DNA from: Serripes groenlandicus
Lineage: Eukaryota > Mollusca > Bivalvia > Cardiida > Cardiidae
Direction of reading: 5' to 3'
DNA: 64,000 nucleotides
Assembly: GCA_031761405.1 (NCBI GenBank)
Contig: JASEVX010000001.1
Coordinates: forward strand, 26,491,854-26,555,853
Part shown: positions 57,340-64,000 of the stretch, one piece after another
Layout: each line of letters begins with the position of its first letter
Numbering within the stretch: the stretch's first letter is position 1
Position numbers and translations under genes: made by a program
Notes under the pieces: model-generated
Told to the model about the DNA's origin: nothing
The model's database searches: none
Seen by the model: only the letters and a program-made list of their open reading frames with translations

Positions 57340-57810
57340 TTGGTTGTTTTTGATATTCGTTGACGATCTATATAAGTGTATCTCAATTACACATGACTAA
57401 AAAAGAGAGGCATTTAATAACTGCTAGGATGAATAAGCAAATGATTGTTTTAAAGGTAGGTCTTCTGATTATGTTTGCCTTTCTCCAATGTGAAGTTTTT
57501 CAACGCAAAATAAAAGATGTGTGTTCACTTTAGTGAACATACTGTTAGGTCAAAATGGCCATCTAAATCGTCATAAAGAACACAAATATCCAGAATAAGA
57601 TAATAGACGAGTTCTTAATGAAATCCGCTGTTAAAAACACACAAAACAACAACTTTTAAAAAGTCCATATCAATATATACCATAAAAGAGTTATTGCATG
57701 GTTATGTGAAACTATTGTGTTGGGTCTCGTTCCTTCGGCAGAGTTTTGTAAAGTTTCAGCCGAATGAACTCGTCCAATACTTTATTTTCCCATACAGATG
57801 CAATAGCCTG
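57340..57810 (-). mobile_element. Element E with decayed hairpin, copy 2 (reverse orientation)
   Basis: GCTAGGATGAATAAGCA, GTTTTAAAGGTAGGTCTTC, GATGTGTGTTCACTTTAGTG and ACGAGTTCTTAATGAAA are the complement of blocks at 35790-36045. The hairpin part at 57690-57800 (TCGTTCCTTCGGC, CAGCCGAATGAACTCGTCC) is no longer well paired. Confidence 0.7.
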
Positions 57811-57944
57811 TATGATTATTCTGATATTCGACTTAGAACTTCTTTAAATCAAAAATCCTTTTTTGTAAATAAAAGGTCATGTGTGTATTTCAAGGTCTCG
57901 TTTTAACCTTGTACTTATATACTTTTGTTATATTTTGAGTGATA

Positions 57945-58010
57945 TTCAACATGCAACAAATGCGAAGCAGATGACTTGGAATAAACCCTGATGAAAAGCT
58001 TGTTTTTCTT
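57945..58010. mobile_element. TTAA-type MITE, left-end fragment
   Basis: ACATGCAACAAATGCGAAGC then AGATGACTTGGA: only the subterminal part remains. The adjoining minus-strand frame (57946-58311) ends in this repeat. Confidence 0.5.
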
Positions 58011-59136
58011 TATAGTACAGTAGCATAATATCATATTGGTCATAACATTGCACATTTAATTCTAGATCTCTCTTAAGATTAAATGAAAACCAGTAAAGAG
58101 TCTGGGGAATATCCCTGCACAGAAGCGCGGGCTTTTCCGTATATAATAAGTTGATCCCGACTTCTCGACACCCGGGTGAACACCTAAACGTAGCACAAAT
58201 ATAAAACTCCACACATTGTAATCTTTTAACTTTTAATAACAAATATGTATAATGAATGAAATAATATCTATTACTCAAATAAGAAATACTGTCTAAACAT
58301 TTATATAACAATTAGAGGCTCCCACAATGAATAAAGCTTTCATACGTCGACATGGTTGAGAAAAAAGTAGTACCCTTTTAATTGCCTAAGATCGTACTTG
58401 GTAACCGTGTATCTAGATAACTTTAAACAATTCATACTAGAATAAGAAAATTGTATTTTTTACATATGTGCAGACAATAACTGATCTGTATATAGATAGA
58501 CTGGTAAGATCCTCGACAGCTGCACCATATATATATATATACACGATAATTACGTGTAATGTCTAAATAGTGAATATTATTTTGAGTATTCCCCAGGAAA
58601 CGTTTTAAATGAATGAGTGACTTGACTTGCAAAAAACAGGTTGTATTCCTTTCAATGCTGAACGTTTAAAATGGACGTTCAGCTTTGCATTTGGAAGAAA
58701 CCCATAGCCAAGTTAATGACTATGGAAATGAAAATGTTGAGTAGGGCAGCTAACAGTTTACAGCTTGATGAGCAGGCTAACCTCGTTCTAAACTAGTGGC
58801 ACAGGCTTAACATAATCGGTTTCAGCAGTCAAACGAATTTAACAGAAGTATCATTACTTTGATGTCTGCTAGCTTCAAGTAAAACATAATGGACAAGGTC
58901 ATTGATTAAATTCGACTATATTTTTTCTGTAATGCTGTTGCATTACTGGCCGTAACTTATTTTACGGAAAGAAAATCTATATTTTAAAGAAATACGTATA
59001 TTGTCCTGCATTTAAGTAAACAAAAAGAAAGGCATGGTTGCTTGATGTAGGTGTAGCCCATTGTGGTCAGCGTAGTTCAAAACTTTGATTGACGTTTTTA
59101 TATCTGAACACACGTATATAATGAACAAACGTGTAT
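58011..59136. other. Downstream flank of the calmodulin gene
   Basis: Lies 3' of the calmodulin stop codon on the minus strand and should include its 3' UTR. I cannot place the polyadenylation site with confidence. Confidence 0.4.
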
Positions 59137-63911
<4,775 letters not shown>

Positions 63912-63982
63912 CTGAACGTATAAATAATTGTAATTGTTGTTAAATAAATTGCAGCATTTTTATATTCACAAATTACCATATT

Positions 63983-64000
63983 TTAACCCTTTTCTACATA
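63983..64000. mobile_element. TTAA-type MITE left end, cut by the window edge
   Basis: TTAACCCTTTTCTACATA matches the family's left terminus. Confidence 0.6.

Noticed and set aside
57946..58311. 121-residue minus-strand frame
   Set aside because: Its end lies inside a MITE fragment and the rest lacks domains or splice sites.

Overview
This is a 64 kb piece of animal nuclear DNA, most likely from a bivalve mollusc. The evidence is AT-rich, intron-dominated sequence with very low gene density, a calmodulin-family gene with animal intron phases, an AIG1/GIMAP-type GTPase (a family known to be expanded in bivalves), tRNA-headed SINEs, and pearl-like elements made of ~165-bp tandem units. The repeat style reminds me of a heterodont such as Dreissena, but that is an impression from memory, not a database result. 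There is an assembly gap of 200 N at 41301-41500. I see no bacterial, organellar or viral genome segment.

Layout. 0-12 kb: microsatellites, a segment duplicated near 54 kb, and several pearl-like tandem-core elements (5.2-10.7 kb). 11.8-12.6 kb: TTAA/CCCTTTCCC inverted-repeat MITEs, a family with well over a dozen traces across the window. 12.9-15.2 kb: miniature LTR elements (TRIM-like; LTR about 145 bp, internal part about 100 bp with PBS and polypurine tract) whose LTR start has expanded into a 21-bp minisatellite. 16.9-17.7 kb: a ~70-bp satellite with higher-order structure. 20.5-21.3 kb: an unrecognised membrane-protein-like coding stretch with one frameshift. 26.0-26.2 kb: a second mini LTR element carrying a 5S rRNA-derived segment. 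26.4-28.9 kb: another pearl-like element and a minisatellite. 29-30 kb: a hAT-like element and a SINE. 33.5-38.6 kb: a dense cluster of long hairpin elements. 38.9-43 kb: a microsatellite-bearing duplication and MITEs. 43.2-43.7 kb: an acidic ORF. 43.9-45.1 kb: a minus-strand pearl-like element. 47.2-47.9 kb: a foldback element. 48.4-49.0 kb: the GIMAP-like GTPase exon (minus strand, 9-T frameshift). 51.4-52.3 kb: a broken zinc-knuckle retroelement ORF. 53-57.8 kb: SINEs and palindromes. 59.1-63.9 kb: the calmodulin gene (minus strand), complete except for the exon expected to carry the initiating Met.

How the pieces relate. The only confidently functional gene is the calmodulin-family gene; the GIMAP-like gene may be functional if its homopolymer length is a sequencing error. 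Almost everything else is non-autonomous mobile DNA. Two themes stand out: (1) miniature LTR elements that carry RNA polymerase III promoter-like modules (tRNA-like in one, 5S-like in the other) behind a shared LTR segment; (2) repeated in-place birth of minisatellites from mobile-element ends (LTR start, hairpin-element terminus, SINE body).
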